DNA of 64,000 bases from Roseovarius albus (GTDB lineage Bacteria > Pseudomonadota > Alphaproteobacteria > Rhodobacterales > Rhodobacteraceae). The position numbers and the translations under genes were made by a program. This document shows positions 16,719-27,392 of this stretch, piece by piece (position 1 is the first letter of the stretch; the number at the start of each line of letters is the position of its first letter). Location of the stretch: assembly GCF_900172335.1 (NCBI RefSeq), contig NZ_FWFX01000002.1, positions 372,001 to 436,000 on the forward strand, read 5' to 3'. Under the pieces are notes generated by a model, which was given only the letters and a program-made list of their open reading frames with translations, did not search any database and was not told where the DNA came from.

Positions 16719-19490
16719 TCAAGCCTGAGCGCGCTCCGCACCCTGCATGATGGCATCACGTAGCTTCTTCTCAAGTGCTTTTTGCTTGGACTCTGAGTAG
16801 AATTTTAACCCAAACATATCCTTGACATAAAACGTATCGACTACCTGCTCGCCGTAGGTCGCGATGACGGCGGAGTTGATGTAGACGTTGTTATTCGCGA
16901 GCGTGCGAGTCAGATCATAGAGCAGGCCTGGGCGGTCGCGTGTGTCGACCTCGATCAGCGTGTAGATTTCCGAACCCTCGTTATCAAAAGTGATATGCGT
17001 CGGTACGCGGAAGGCGCGTTCGCGTTTTTTGATCTTGTCGCGGCTTTGCATCGCGTCACGAGCGACGACCTCACCTTTGAGGGTCTTGTTGATCATCTGG
17101 CTCAGGCGGGGCAGGCGCTCTGCCTCGTAGGGGTGGCCATCGGCGTCCTGTATCCAGAACACTGCCGTGGCATAGCCGTCCTTTGAGGTATAAGTGCGCG
17201 CATCAACCACATTAGCCCCAACCAAGGCCAGCGCCCCGGCCAGACGCGAGAAAATGCCGGGGTGATCCGCCAGCGCAAAACAGGCGCGGGTGGCGTCGCG
17301 GTCTTCGTCAATGGCGAGATCCATGCCAACCGAATTTGGCTTCAGATCACGCAGTAATCGGGCAAATATGATGTGAGCAGTGACATGCAAACCCTGCCAA
17401 TAAGGCGGGTAATGACGGGCGGTTTCAACCTTCAGGTTCTTTGCGTCCCAATCCTTTAGCGCTTCGCGGAGGTTGCGCTTGGCATCTGACCCCCGCTGCT
17501 CGCGATTGAGCGCTTCCAGCCCACCTTCAAGTGCCCTGCGTGTCTGCGCATAAAGCGAGCGAAGAAGTGTGGCTTTCCAATTGTTCCAAGTGTTTGGGCC
17601 AACACCGCGAATGTCACACACGGTCAATACGCACAGCAGATCCAGCCGCTCTTTTGTTTGCACTGCCTTGGCAAAATCCCGCACCGTGCGGGGGTCTGCG
17701 ATATCGCGTTTTTGCGCCATATCTGACATCAGTAGGTGGTAACGCACCAACCATTCAGCGGTGTCGACTTCGGCGGGTTTTAATCCCAAACGGGGGGCCA
17801 CCTTGCGGGTGATTTTTGCGCCAAGAATCGAATGGTCTTCCTGTCGCCCTTTGCCGATGTCATGCAATAGTAGCGCGACATACAGAATGCGCCGGTTTAC
17901 GCCGTCATCTAGAATCGAGGAGGCGATTGGCAATTCCTCGATCAACTCGTGGCGCTCGATCTGGGCCAGATTGCTGATGCACTGGATAGTGTGCTCATCA
18001 ACGGTATAGTGGTGATACATATTGAATTGCATCATCGCCACGATCAGTTCAAACTCGGGGATAAAGGCCGAAAGCACCCCGAGTTCATTCATCCGGCGCA
18101 GGGCCCGTTCGGGGTTGCCATGTTTGAGCAGCAGGTCCAGGAACAGCTTTTGCGCCTGTGCATCATTTCGTAGTTCATCGTCGATCAGATGGAGATTGGC
18201 CGTGACCAAACGCATCGCATCTGGATGGATCAGCAGACCCGTGCGCAGCCCTTCCTCAAAAAGGCGCAACAGGTTTAAACGGTCTTGTAAAAACGTGTCC
18301 GGATCTGCAATGGCGATGCGGCCATGCACCTCGGCATAACCGGGTTTTAAGCGGCGTTTGCGGGTTAGTAACCGCTGTAGGATGGGTTGTGATTTGGCGT
18401 GCGTGGCTTCCAACTTGGTCAGGAAGATGCGTGTCAGATCGCCCACTGATGTGGCGTGGCGGAAATAATCCTGCATGAAATGCTCGACCGCCCGCCGCCC
18501 AGCAATATCCAGATACCCCATGCGGTCGGCGACCTCGACTTGGAGGTCAAAGTTGAGCTGTTCGCTTGGCCGGTTGGTGAGCAGATGTAGATGGCAACGT
18601 GCTGCCCAGAGGAAGTTCTCAGCGCGCGTAAAGGTATCAAACTCTTCTTCGGTGAAAAGGCCGAGCGCAACCAATTCGGCAATGTCGTCGACGCGATAAA
18701 GATACTTGGCGATCCAATAAAGCGACTGCAGATCACGCAACCCACCTTTGCTCTCTTTCACGTTGGGCTCAACCATGTAGCGCTGGCCGCCCTGCTTTTC
18801 GTGGCGGGCTTCGCGCTCTTCCAGCTTGGCCTCAATAAACTCGCGCTCAGTGCCGGTAAATAGCTCTTCACGCAAACGCGCACGCATGGTTTCGGCAAGG
18901 TCAACATCGCCGAACAGGAAACGTTTTTCTAACAAGGCGGTGCGAATGGTAAAATCACTTTCCGCGAGGCGCAGGCACTCTTTCGTGGAACGGCAGGAAT
19001 GCCCGACCTTAAGCCGCAAGTCCCACAGGATATAGAGCGTGCTTTCAATCACGCTTTCTACCCAGGGGGTAACTTTGTAGGGCACCAAGAACAACAAATC
19101 GACATCCGACTGCGGCGCCATTTCCCCGCGACCATAACCGCCCACAGCGTAAACCGCGATGTGTTCGGCTTCGGTCGGGTTCGGATTTGGATGCAGATGT
19201 CTGGTGACGTAATCAAGCGTGGTCAGTAAAATACAATCGGTCAACCAGCAATAGGATCGCACTACCGGGCGTGCGGCAAGCGGGTGCATTTTGAGGGCCT
19301 CACTGATCGCCTTGCGCCCAGTTTTGAGCTGGGTCGCGAGTATGCCAGTCAGAGCATTGCGTTGCGCCCCGGCATCGTTCCCTGCAGCCTGCAAGGCTTC
19401 TTTGATTTGTGAATGTACGACATCGGCATCGAAAATATCTCCGGCCGGACAAATCAGATCATCCGGTCGGGGCAGGAGCGTTTGCAACAA
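16719..19490 (-). CDS. glnD: [Protein-PII] uridylyltransferase / uridylyl-removing enzyme
   Basis: 923 residues, full length. The nucleotidyltransferase domain has G-G-Y-G-R-G-E-M-A-P-Q-S-D-V-D-L (about residues 112-127), the HD hydrolase domain has L-L-L-H-D-I-G-K-G, and two C-terminal ACT domains are visible (D-H-P-G-I-F-S-R-L-A-G-A-L; D-T-R-D-R-P-G-L-L-Y-D-L-T). GlnD senses glutamine and toggles uridylylation of PII, controlling nitrogen assimilation. The PBP-activator gene lies 18 bases upstream on the same strand, so the two may be co-transcribed. Confidence 0.96.
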   Translation of the reverse strand: MLQTLLPRPDDLICPAGDIFDADVVHSQIKEALQAAGNDAGAQRNALTGILATQLKTGRKAISEALKMHPLAARPVVRSYCWLTDCILLTTLDYVTRHLHPNPNPTEAEHIAVYAVGGYGRGEMAPQSDVDLLFLVPYKVTPWVESVIESTLYILWDLRLKVGHSCRSTKECLRLAESDFTIRTALLEKRFLFGDVDLAETMRARLREELFTGTEREFIEAKLEEREARHEKQGGQRYMVEPNVKESKGGLRDLQSLYWIAKYLYRVDDIAELVALGLFTEEEFDTFTRAENFLWAARCHLHLLTNRPSEQLNFDLQVEVADRMGYLDIAGRRAVEHFMQDYFRHATSVGDLTRIFLTKLEATHAKSQPILQRLLTRKRRLKPGYAEVHGRIAIADPDTFLQDRLNLLRLFEEGLRTGLLIHPDAMRLVTANLHLIDDELRNDAQAQKLFLDLLLKHGNPERALRRMNELGVLSAFIPEFELIVAMMQFNMYHHYTVDEHTIQCISNLAQIERHELIEELPIASSILDDGVNRRILYVALLLHDIGKGRQEDHSILGAKITRKVAPRLGLKPAEVDTAEWLVRYHLLMSDMAQKRDIADPRTVRDFAKAVQTKERLDLLCVLTVCDIRGVGPNTWNNWKATLLRSLYAQTRRALEGGLEALNREQRGSDAKRNLREALKDWDAKNLKVETARHYPPYWQGLHVTAHIIFARLLRDLKPNSVGMDLAIDEDRDATRACFALADHPGIFSRLAGALALVGANVVDARTYTSKDGYATAVFWIQDADGHPYEAERLPRLSQMINKTLKGEVVARDAMQSRDKIKKRERAFRVPTHITFDNEGSEIYTLIEVDTRDRPGLLYDLTRTLANNNVYINSAVIATYGEQVVDTFYVKDMFGLKFYSESKQKALEKKLRDAIMQGAERAQA

Positions 19491-19508
19491 TTGTCAGACC
19501 TTCTGTCT

Positions 19509-20687
19509 TTAGAATCCAGCACCGCTGAAGCTGCGTGGCGCAGGTGAGACGACGACGACTTGGTTATTGCGGACGGTCGCCACTGCAAGGCCGCGCTCGT
19601 TGGTGCCATCTTTCAGCAGGCGAAACACGCCTGTGACCCCTTGGAAGCCAGCACCCTGTGTCAAGGCCGAGGTGGTCAACGCATCGCGCTTGCCAGATTT
19701 GACCAATGCACCAACTGCGGCAACCCCATCATAGGCAAGGCCACTGATGGCATGAGGTGTGTTGCCGTAGGCGGCTTCAAATCGGCTGCGATATTGTGCG
19801 GTGCGAGATGGATCAGGCATCGCAAACCAACCGTTTTGGACCCCGGACAGAGACAGAGTCTGTCGTGGCGTATCCCAGCGGGACAAGCCGATATATTGCA
19901 TCGCGTCAGGGCCAAGACCGGCTTCGGGCAACATTTCTGAGAACAATGGCAACGCACCAGCGGCATTTGCAGTGGTAAAGATAGCATTCGTCTGGTTGCT
20001 CTGGACGGCTTGTTTAATCGCGGGGACTGCCGAAACCACGCCGGATTCAGAGAATTCATACTGAACAGCGCCTGCAGCTGTCGCTCCGTTGCTGGCAATT
20101 GCTTGTGCGATTGCATCGCGGCCCAGTTGCCCAGCTAAATTGTTCGCGTAGACTGTCATGATCCGGGATTTGCCTTGGCTTACGGAAAAATCCACCAAGC
20201 GATCAGCGGTGTTCTCGAATGTCTGACCCAGAACAAAAAGGTTGCCGCCAGCAATGGTTGGGTTGTTTGAGAACGCCAAAACATTAACGTCTTTATTTGC
20301 GACAGCCACCGCAACCGCGTTCGCGGAAGATGCGTGCAGTGGGCCAATGATGATTTTGGCGCCCTCATCAATGGCACGCAACGCGACCTGCTGTGCAAGT
20401 CCAGCCTGACCCGCGGTTCCGTAGACGCGCAAGTCTATTTTCACGCCGCTCAGATCTGAAACGGCCAATCGCGCGGCGTTCTCAAGGTCTTTGGCGAGAA
20501 AGGCCTCGTTCGACACGGCCGAGCCATGCGGCACCAAAAGGGCGACTGCAACAGGGGCATTCGGGTCAATCGAAGGGCCGTTGTTGCTTCCGACGCCAGC
20601 AGTTTGGCAGGCCGCCAATACAAAAGCAGGCAACAGCAGCGCGATTCGGCGCAACATCTTGCGCCCGGTTGTGAAAACAGCAAACAT
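19509..20687 (-). CDS. Penicillin-binding protein activator (LpoA-like) lipoprotein
   Basis: 392 residues. A lipoprotein signal (L-L-L-P-A-F-V-L-A-A-C) precedes a periplasmic-binding-protein fold of the Leu/Ile/Val type (I-I-I-G-P-L-H-A-S-S-A-N-A-V). Homologues in alphaproteobacteria are the C-terminal-domain-only LpoA relatives that stimulate class A penicillin-binding proteins. Two starts are possible: 20687 with AAGGG 7 bases upstream, and 20657, which gives a tidier signal peptide. Divergent from rsmI, a conserved order in this group. Confidence 0.88.
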   Translation of the reverse strand: MFAVFTTGRKMLRRIALLLPAFVLAACQTAGVGSNNGPSIDPNAPVAVALLVPHGSAVSNEAFLAKDLENAARLAVSDLSGVKIDLRVYGTAGQAGLAQQVALRAIDEGAKIIIGPLHASSANAVAVAVANKDVNVLAFSNNPTIAGGNLFVLGQTFENTADRLVDFSVSQGKSRIMTVYANNLAGQLGRDAIAQAIASNGATAAGAVQYEFSESGVVSAVPAIKQAVQSNQTNAIFTTANAAGALPLFSEMLPEAGLGPDAMQYIGLSRWDTPRQTLSLSGVQNGWFAMPDPSRTAQYRSRFEAAYGNTPHAISGLAYDGVAAVGALVKSGKRDALTTSALTQGAGFQGVTGVFRLLKDGTNERGLAVATVRNNQVVVVSPAPRSFSGAGF

Positions 20688-20777
20688 AAGACCCTTGAAA
20701 CTCCCTCGTGGTGGCAGGCGTACATTTTCCTGCTTATCTGAGGCTAATAATAAACGTCATAGAAGGCGGGTCCAGTG

Positions 20778-21638
20778 ATGAATCCCGAAAGTAGAAAACT
20801 GGCGTCAGGTTTGTACCTGATTGCCACGCCGATTGGTACGGCGCGCGACATCACGCTGCGTGCGCTCGATATTCTGACCTCTGCAGACTTGCTTGTGGCG
20901 GAGGATACGCGCAGCCTGCGCAAGCTCATGGAGATTCACGGAATACCACTTAGGGACCGCAGAGTTTTGGCCTATCATGACCACAATGGGGATAAGGTGC
21001 GGCCACGCCTCATCCAAGCATTGGGACAAGGAAAATCAGTAGTTTACGCCTCCGAGGCGGGGACGCCCATGGTCGCCGACCCGGGGTTTGATCTTGCGCG
21101 TTCTGTTGTGGCTGAAGGTCATTCTTTGATCTCTGCACCGGGTCCGTCTGCCGTGATCACGGCGCTGACACTTGCTGGCTTGCCGACGGACCGGTTTTTC
21201 TTTGGCGGGTTCCTGCCCACGGCTTCGGGCAAGCGCAAGACTGCGCTGGCAGAACTGGCGCCGGTCACCGCCACACTTGTGTTTTACGAATCACCCAAGC
21301 GTGTTGCCGCCATGCTGTCGGACGCGGCTCAGGCGCTGGGCCCAACACGGCGGGCGGTTGTGTGCCGCGAATTGACCAAGAAGTTCGAAGAGGTGATGCG
21401 CGGGACTTTGGGTGAGCTTGCCGAGCTTTGCTCTGAGCGACCATTGAAGGGTGAGATCGTGGTCTTGATTGATCGCGGGGATAAAGAAGTTGTTAGTGAT
21501 TCTGATTTAGAAACAGCCCTGCGTATGGCATTGCAAACCCTGTCGGTTCGTGATGCTGCGAATCAGGTGTCTGCGCAGTACTCTTTGCCGCGCCGGAAGG
21601 TGTACCAGCAGGCGCTGGCCATGTCGAAGGAGGCGTAA
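20778..21638 (+). CDS. rsmI: 16S rRNA (cytidine(1402)-2'-O)-methyltransferase
   Basis: 286 residues of the tetrapyrrole-methylase fold. L-Y-L-I-A-T-P-I-G near the N-terminus, V-A-E-D-T-R, V-V-Y-A-S-E-A-G-T-P-M-V-A-D-P-G, and F-F-G-G-F-L-P are the RsmI landmarks. It methylates the ribose of C1402 in the decoding centre. The ATG at 20778 directly follows an in-frame GTG, which is the alternative start. The yraN gene overlaps its stop by one base. Confidence 0.96.
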   Translation: MNPESRKLASGLYLIATPIGTARDITLRALDILTSADLLVAEDTRSLRKLMEIHGIPLRDRRVLAYHDHNGDKVRPRLIQALGQGKSVVYASEAGTPMVADPGFDLARSVVAEGHSLISAPGPSAVITALTLAGLPTDRFFFGGFLPTASGKRKTALAELAPVTATLVFYESPKRVAAMLSDAAQALGPTRRAVVCRELTKKFEEVMRGTLGELAELCSERPLKGEIVVLIDRGDKEVVSDSDLETALRMALQTLSVRDAANQVSAQYSLPRRKVYQQALAMSKEA

Positions 21639-22048
21639 TGCCGAAAAGTCAGCCAAAGCCAAATTGCGCGACCATAGAAGCGCGCGCCCAACGCACCGGC
21701 GCGACGGCGTTTCTCGCGGGGTTCACGGCAGAGGATCAGGTTGCCGCAGTCTATCAACGGCGTGGCGCGACAATACAAAAGAGGCGTTGGCAAGGGCAGG
21801 GTGGCGAGATTGATCTTATTGTGCAAGAGGGTGACGTTTTTGTATTTGTCGAAGTGAAGAAGGCGCGAAGCTTTCAAGCTGCCGCAGCGCGTTTGCATCC
21901 CAGACAGATGCGACGCATTTACGGGGCCGCCTCCGAATATCTTGAGCTTTTACCCAAGGGCGAGCTGACATCCTCACGGTTCGATTGTGCCGTGGTCGAT
22001 GTTCAGGGACACATCAAAGTGATCGAAAACGCGTTCGGACATTTCTGA
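21638..22048 (+). CDS. yraN: YraN family protein (UPF0102), putative endonuclease fold
   Basis: 136 residues. The restriction-endonuclease-like core is visible: Q-G-Q-G-G-E-I-D-L-I-V-Q-E-G ... V-F-V-E-V-K, matching the G-E-I-D-L-I and V-F-V-E-V-K motifs of the family. Function is not established; a role in DNA uptake or repair has been proposed because of the fold. The ATG uses the last base of the rsmI stop (TAATG), so translation is coupled. The N-terminal 20 residues are longer and more basic than usual. Confidence 0.9.
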   Translation: MPKSQPKPNCATIEARAQRTGATAFLAGFTAEDQVAAVYQRRGATIQKRRWQGQGGEIDLIVQEGDVFVFVEVKKARSFQAAAARLHPRQMRRIYGAASEYLELLPKGELTSSRFDCAVVDVQGHIKVIENAFGHF

Positions 22049-22111
22049 TTTGCACTCGGGCCGTGGATGCCTCATGTAAAGCGGGCAAGACTTCAAGCCC
22101 GGGGGCCGCCT

Positions 22112-23047
22112 ATGAAAATCGCCTTTCAAATGGATCCGATTGAATCGGTCGATATCAATGCCGACAGCAGCTTTCGTCTGGCTGAAGAAGCGCAAGCGCG
22201 CGGGCATGAACTGTTTTACTACACGCCTGACAAGTTGTCCTATCAGGCAGGCCGGATCACTGCGCGGGGTTACCCAATGACGGTGCAGCGCGTTCAGGGA
22301 GATCACGTTCACTTGGACGGAGAGGCCGAGGTGGATCTGACTGACTTTGACGTGGTCTGGCTGCGTCAGGATCCGCCGTTTGACATGTTCTATATCACGA
22401 CCACCCACCTGCTGGACCGTATTCACCCCGAAACACTGGTGGTGAATGATCCGTTTTGGGTGCGCAATTACCCTGAAAAACTGCTGGTATTGGATTTTCC
22501 GGACCTAACACCGCCGACGACAATCGCGCGTGATCTCGACACAATCAAGGCATTCAAAGAGGAGCATGGAGATGTCATCCTCAAGCCGCTATATGGCAAT
22601 GGCGGTGCAGGCGTATTCCGTTTGACCCCAGAGGACCGAAATCTGAGTTCTCTGCATGAGCTGTTCACCGGATTCAGCCGAGAGCCATTGATCGTGCAGA
22701 AGTTCCTGCCCGATGTCTCGAACGGCGACAAGCGGGTTATTCTGATTGATGGCGAGCCGGTGGGGGCGATCAACCGCGTACCGGCCAAGGGTGAAACCCG
22801 CTCGAATATGCACGTTGGTGGCCGCCCGGAAAAGATCGAACTCAGCGCGCGTGACCGTGAAATCTGCGACCGTATTGGTCCGCTGCTGAAGGAGAAAGGT
22901 CAGGTCTTTGTCGGCATCGATGTGATCGGCGATTACCTGACCGAGATCAACGTAACTTCCCCCACCGGTATTCAGGAACTGGAGCGCTTTGACGGAATCA
23001 ATGTCGCCGCACGTATTTGGGAGGCGATTGAGGCCAAGCGTACATGA
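22112..23047 (+). CDS. gshB: Glutathione synthetase
   Basis: 311 residues. The N-terminal [13 protein letters not shown] is typical, and the ATP-grasp domain has G-N-G-G-A-G-V-F-R and the C-terminal [12 protein letters not shown]. It joins gamma-glutamylcysteine and glycine. The ATG at 22112 is chosen because the homologous N-terminus begins there; the frame is open upstream. In the order rsmI-yraN-gshB common to Rhodobacterales. The esterase gene overlaps its stop by ATGA. Confidence 0.96.
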   Translation: MKIAFQMDPIESVDINADSSFRLAEEAQARGHELFYYTPDKLSYQAGRITARGYPMTVQRVQGDHVHLDGEAEVDLTDFDVVWLRQDPPFDMFYITTTHLLDRIHPETLVVNDPFWVRNYPEKLLVLDFPDLTPPTTIARDLDTIKAFKEEHGDVILKPLYGNGGAGVFRLTPEDRNLSSLHELFTGFSREPLIVQKFLPDVSNGDKRVILIDGEPVGAINRVPAKGETRSNMHVGGRPEKIELSARDREICDRIGPLLKEKGQVFVGIDVIGDYLTEINVTSPTGIQELERFDGINVAARIWEAIEAKRT

Positions 23048-23961
23048 GCCTGATGCGGCCTATCTTAAATGGTTTGCTCAAGACGTGCGCAAAGCCATAC
23101 CTGAGATGGGAGCAAAACTTGCATCGCCTCGCGCGCTCATTCGAGTGGCAGGCAAGCTTTTTGTTTCCAACTCCTCGCGGCGTTCAATGCGAAAGCAAGT
23201 CACTTCAATACGATGGACGGCAATTGGAGGCGACGCATGTAGGTGTTGACAGAGAGCAATCAGGTCCGCTCATTTTGTATATCCATGGCGGGGCATTCGT
23301 TTGCGGATCGGCCATTACACATCAATCTATGGTTTCTCACATTTGCCTAAAAGCTGGTGCGCAGGCTTGTTTGCCCAATTATAGGCTCGCAACCGCCGCC
23401 CCATTTCCCGCCGCTGTGGATGATGTGATTTTGGCATATACGGCTGTAATGGCCCATCCCGGAGGTGTTGTTTTAGGTGGCGATAGCGCCGGTGGAAATT
23501 TGGCGCTTGTACTCTTAGGAGAGATCCTGAGACAAAAATTACCGAAACCTTTGGGGTGTTTTTGTTTTTCCCCAGTTACTGATTTAGCATTTTCTGGTGA
23601 AAGCTTCTCAAGCAATGCGTCTTCGGATTCATTGATTCCAATAACGCGTGCGGAGGATATGCTTAATCTTTACGTCGGGACATTTGATCCGAACTTGCCA
23701 ACACTGTCGCCTCTTCAGGCCGATTTCAAAGGGGCACCGCCGGTTTGGTTAGCAGTCTCGGATCAAGAAGTTCTGCTAGACGACACGCTTCGAATGGCAC
23801 AAAAATTGCGAGCTGAAGGTGTGAATGTGACCGAAATTGTCGAACGAGGTCTGCCGCATGTTTGGCCTATTTTCCAAGCTTTTTTACCAGAAGGGCGCGC
23901 GACTTTGCAGGTGGTTGCGGATTGGATCAATTCTCTTTCATCGCCGAAATCCGATAGCTAA
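23044..23961 (+). CDS. Alpha/beta hydrolase, hormone-sensitive-lipase type esterase
   Basis: 305 residues. The oxyanion-hole motif is Y-I-H-G-G-A-F and the nucleophile elbow is G-G-D-S-A-G-G-N, both typical of the HSL/BD-FAE family; a C-terminal Asp (V-L-L-D-D) and His (G-L-P-H-V-W-P) complete the triad. It likely hydrolyses short-chain esters. The gene overlaps gshB by 4 bases (ATGA) and its end overlaps the convergent comM by 35 bases. Its DNA is visibly AT-richer than gshB and comM, which suggests insertion of a foreign gene between them. Confidence 0.85.
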   Translation: MSLMRPILNGLLKTCAKPYLRWEQNLHRLARSFEWQASFLFPTPRGVQCESKSLQYDGRQLEATHVGVDREQSGPLILYIHGGAFVCGSAITHQSMVSHICLKAGAQACLPNYRLATAAPFPAAVDDVILAYTAVMAHPGGVVLGGDSAGGNLALVLLGEILRQKLPKPLGCFCFSPVTDLAFSGESFSSNASSDSLIPITRAEDMLNLYVGTFDPNLPTLSPLQADFKGAPPVWLAVSDQEVLLDDTLRMAQKLRAEGVNVTEIVERGLPHVWPIFQAFLPEGRATLQVVADWINSLSSPKSDS

Positions 23962-25441
23962 TCGCCTCGGCCACGTGCTGTTTCCGGACATCCACGGATT
24001 GATCTAGATCGGCGATGGTGCGCGCCACGCGCAATACACGATGATATCCCCGCGCGGACAGGCCAAATCGCTCTGCAGCCTTGGTTATCAGGTCTCGGCC
24101 TTCAGGATCAGGTGTTGCGATTTCATCCAATGCGTTGCCTTCGACGTCGGCATTGAGGCGCGTGCCCTGAAAGCCATCAAAGCGTTCCTCTTGGACCGCT
24201 CGCGCTGCGGCCACGCGCGCGGCAATGTCTGTGCTGTGATCGCCCGATGGAGGCAAATCCAGATCCGCAAAGGCCACGGGAGGTACTTCAATGCGTAGAT
24301 CGAACCGGTCCATCAAGGGCCCGGAAATACGACCCATGTAGTCCTCGCCGCACATTGGAACCCGGGCGCAGGCGCGCGCGGGGTCAGACAGGTAGCCGCA
24401 TTTGCAGGGATTTGCAGCCGCCACCAACAAGAAACGACAAGGGTATTTCACGTGGGCATTGGCCCGGGCAACGATCACCTCGCCGGTTTCAATCGGCTGT
24501 CGCAAGGTTTCGAGCACGGGGCGGGAAAACTCTGGAAATTCATCCATGAACAGCACACCATTGTGAGTTAGGCTGATTTCGCCCGGACCGGCCCGGCGCC
24601 CGCCACCGACAATGGCGGCCATCGAGGCCGTGTGGTGCGGCTCGCGAAACGGGCGCGTGCGGTTGATTCCGCCTTCATCAATGAGTCCTGCCAACGAGTG
24701 TATCATCGAGGTTTCCAAGGCCTCTGCGGCGTTAAGCGGTGGCAAGATGCCCGGCAGCCGGGCCGCCAGCATGGATTTGCCCGAGCCGGGAGCTCCAACC
24801 ATCATCAGATGGTGCCGTCCTGCTGCGGCGATTTCGAGCACGCGCTTGGCACGCTCCTGACCTTTAACATCGCGCAGATCCCTGCCCGCATCGTCTTGGA
24901 CAACTTCACCGGGCGTCGAGGGGGGGAGAGGGGATTGCCCGGTGTAATGCCGGATGACATCCGCCAAATTCATGGCTCCAATCACCTGTGCCGCGTCAAC
25001 CCAGGCGGCCTCGGCGCCCGACGCTTTGGGGCAAAGCAAAGTCCGGTCTTCCTGTGCCGCGGCAAGGGCGGCGGGCAATGCGCCAATCACGGGGATCAAA
25101 GTGCCGTCGAGTGACAGCTCGCCCAGCGAGGTTGTGCTTTCAACCGCATCCATAGGGATGATTTCAAGCGCAGCCAGCAGCGACAGAGCGATGGGAAGGT
25201 CAAAGTGGCTGCCCACTTTGGGCAGGTCAGCAGGACTTAGATTGATGGTGATGCGTTTAGAAGGCAGGGCGATGGCCATGGAGTTCAACGCCGTGCGCAC
25301 CCGATCACGCGCTTCGGATACGGCCTTGTCTGGAAGGCCAACCAATGAAAAGGCGGGCAGGCCGGGGGTGACGGCGCATTGCACCTCGACCTGTCGGGCC
25401 TCGACCCCCTCGAAGGCGACTGTATAAGCGCGTGCAACCAT
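23927..25441 (-). CDS. comM: YifB/ComM family Mg-chelatase-like AAA+ ATPase
   Basis: 504 residues: an N-terminal ChlI-type domain (S-L-V-G-L-P-D-K-A-V-S-E-A-R-D-R-V), a Walker A in G-A-P-G-S-G-K-S, the G-V-L-F-M-D-E-F-P-E-F Walker B, and a C-terminal domain ending with R-G-Y-H-R-V-L-R-V-A-R-T-I-A-D-L. ComM is a hexameric helicase that extends branch migration during natural transformation. Start at 25441 has GGTGGGG just upstream. Cysteines in C-K-C-G-Y-L ... C-A-R-V-P-M-C form the usual zinc site. Confidence 0.94.
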   Translation of the reverse strand: MVARAYTVAFEGVEARQVEVQCAVTPGLPAFSLVGLPDKAVSEARDRVRTALNSMAIALPSKRITINLSPADLPKVGSHFDLPIALSLLAALEIIPMDAVESTTSLGELSLDGTLIPVIGALPAALAAAQEDRTLLCPKASGAEAAWVDAAQVIGAMNLADVIRHYTGQSPLPPSTPGEVVQDDAGRDLRDVKGQERAKRVLEIAAAGRHHLMMVGAPGSGKSMLAARLPGILPPLNAAEALETSMIHSLAGLIDEGGINRTRPFREPHHTASMAAIVGGGRRAGPGEISLTHNGVLFMDEFPEFSRPVLETLRQPIETGEVIVARANAHVKYPCRFLLVAAANPCKCGYLSDPARACARVPMCGEDYMGRISGPLMDRFDLRIEVPPVAFADLDLPPSGDHSTDIAARVAAARAVQEERFDGFQGTRLNADVEGNALDEIATPDPEGRDLITKAAERFGLSARGYHRVLRVARTIADLDQSVDVRKQHVAEAISYRISAMKEN

Positions 25442-25518
25442 CACCCCACCTGCCTCGTTCAACGTGGTTAATGCTAGAACGGTAGGGTTTATGAATGGTT
25501 AATATTCGTGCTCAATAA

Positions 25519-26361
25519 CTAGATGGCAATATTGTCTATCAGGCGCACACCTGCCAACCAAGCAGCGGCAAAAAGCCGTGCAGGGTGAGTTGGCGCGGAC
25601 AGTAAACGCAGGTCATCATTGGCGCGGATTTCAAGGTATTCTACTTTGTTGAACCCGGCGTTCTGCAGTCGGTTGATCGCCCGCTCTTGCAGATCGACAA
25701 ATTCCTGACCAGCCTGTACGCCCTCAACAATGTTTTCCATTTCTTCAAAAAGAAGCGGCGCTTTGACACGCGCACGGTCCGACAGCAAAAGGTTACGAGA
25801 CGACATCGCCAACCCGTCAATTTCACGGATGGTCGGGCAGCCATGTACGGTGATCGGAATATCCAGGTCTCGCGCCATACGACGCACGATCTGAAGCTGC
25901 TGGAAGTCTTTTTCACCGAAGAAAGTGTCTGTCGCCGAAGTTTGTCGGAACAGCTTGCTGACCACCGTGGCAACACCGTCAAAATGCCCCGGACGCATGA
26001 CGCCATCCATCACATCAGTCAGGCCAGAAACCGAGACCGTTGTTGAAAACCCTTCGGGATAAATCTGATCCACATCTGGGACATAAACAGCATCAATGTT
26101 GAAACGCGCCAGTTTGCGGGCGTCATCCTCTTCGGTCCGCGGATAATTCTTCAGATCATCTGGGTTGTTGAACTGTTTGGGGTTCACAAAAATTGTGGTG
26201 ATCACCCTATCACAGGTTTCTTTCGCCGCTTTGACCAAAGACAAGTGCCCATCGTGCAATGCGCCCATTGTGGGAACCACACCGATGGTTTCCCCGGCGT
26301 TTTGCCATTCCGAAGTGACCGCGCGCAGCGCGGGCAAAGTGCGCAAAATTGGTGGTGTCAT
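25519..26361 (-). CDS. panC: Pantoate--beta-alanine ligase
   Basis: 280 residues. [13 protein letters not shown] is the HIGH-type nucleotide motif, and [10 protein letters not shown] plus M-S-S-R-N are the other family signatures. It condenses pantoate with beta-alanine using ATP in the CoA pathway. It overlaps the end of panB by 4 bases (ATGA), so panB-panC is one operon. Confidence 0.97.
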   Translation of the reverse strand: MTPPILRTLPALRAVTSEWQNAGETIGVVPTMGALHDGHLSLVKAAKETCDRVITTIFVNPKQFNNPDDLKNYPRTEEDDARKLARFNIDAVYVPDVDQIYPEGFSTTVSVSGLTDVMDGVMRPGHFDGVATVVSKLFRQTSATDTFFGEKDFQQLQIVRRMARDLDIPITVHGCPTIREIDGLAMSSRNLLLSDRARVKAPLLFEEMENIVEGVQAGQEFVDLQERAINRLQNAGFNKVEYLEIRANDDLRLLSAPTHPARLFAAAWLAGVRLIDNIAI

Positions 26362-27185
26362 TTGCCGGGGGCCTTATCCGCAAAGGTATGTTCGGGAGCG
26401 GGGAAGCTGCGCGCGCGCACTTCCGTGGCGTAGGTTTTTATAGCCTCTTCGCCTGCAGTACCAAATTCGGCATAGCGTTTGACGAATTTGGGTTTGAAAG
26501 TTGTGAACAGGCCCAGCATGTCATCGACAACCAGAATTTGCCCGTCACAGCCCGCCGAGGCCCCTATGCCGATGGTTGGAATGGCAATCTCGGCGGTGAT
26601 CTGATCAGCCAGTGCCGCCGGGACCTTCTCTAGAACCACGGAAAACGCGCCAGCCTCAGTTACCGCCCGCGCATCCGCCAACAAAGCCCCAGCTTGGCCA
26701 TCGCGGCCCTGCACCTTGTAGCCGCCCAAGGTGTTGATCGACTGCGGAGTCAGTCCAATATGCGCCATCACCGGAATGCCGCGTGCCACCAGAAAAGCGA
26801 TGGTCTCGGCCATGTGCTGACCACCTTCTAGTTTTATCGCGGCCGCCCCGGTTTCACGCATAATGCGCGCAGCGCTCCGAAACGCCTGAGTCGGGCTTTC
26901 CTCGTAGCTACCAAATGGCATGTCGATCACTAGCATGGATTTGTCCAATCCACGTGCCACTGCCTGTCCGTGCATAATCATCATTTCAAGGGTCACACCC
27001 AACGTAGAGGGCAGCCCATGCAACACCATACCGACACTGTCACCGACCAAGACAAAGTCGCAATGCCCATCCATCATCCGTGCCATGGGTGTGGTATAGG
27101 CGGTCAGGCTGACCAAAGGCGTGCCCCCTTTGGCGGCCCGGATGTCCTCGGGCAGGGGGGCAGTTTTGCGGGCCGTGGCGCTCAT
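26358..27185 (-). CDS. panB: 3-methyl-2-oxobutanoate hydroxymethyltransferase
   Basis: 275 residues. [12 protein letters not shown] (metal and substrate site), M-P-F-G-S-Y, K-L-E-G-G, and [10 protein letters not shown] are visible. It makes ketopantoate from alpha-ketoisovalerate and methylene-THF, the first committed step toward pantothenate. Upstream member of panB-panC. Confidence 0.97.
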   Translation of the reverse strand: MSATARKTAPLPEDIRAAKGGTPLVSLTAYTTPMARMMDGHCDFVLVGDSVGMVLHGLPSTLGVTLEMMIMHGQAVARGLDKSMLVIDMPFGSYEESPTQAFRSAARIMRETGAAAIKLEGGQHMAETIAFLVARGIPVMAHIGLTPQSINTLGGYKVQGRDGQAGALLADARAVTEAGAFSVVLEKVPAALADQITAEIAIPTIGIGASAGCDGQILVVDDMLGLFTTFKPKFVKRYAEFGTAGEEAIKTYATEVRARSFPAPEHTFADKAPGK

Positions 27186-27392
27186 GTTAAATCACCGTCT
27201 GATGCTGCGTTGCAGCGTTAAATAGCAAGTCCTGAACAGGAAATCTATGACGGAGTTGATTTTCCAGCCAGACGTTAATCCAATTTTTAGTGCGTAATTT
27301 TTCAGAGGACGTTTTCACTTGCTTGAAGCCGGCTAATCTTGTTGCATCATGTTTTATCAAGGACTTTGTCTCGGGATCTGGAAGGACCTAAT

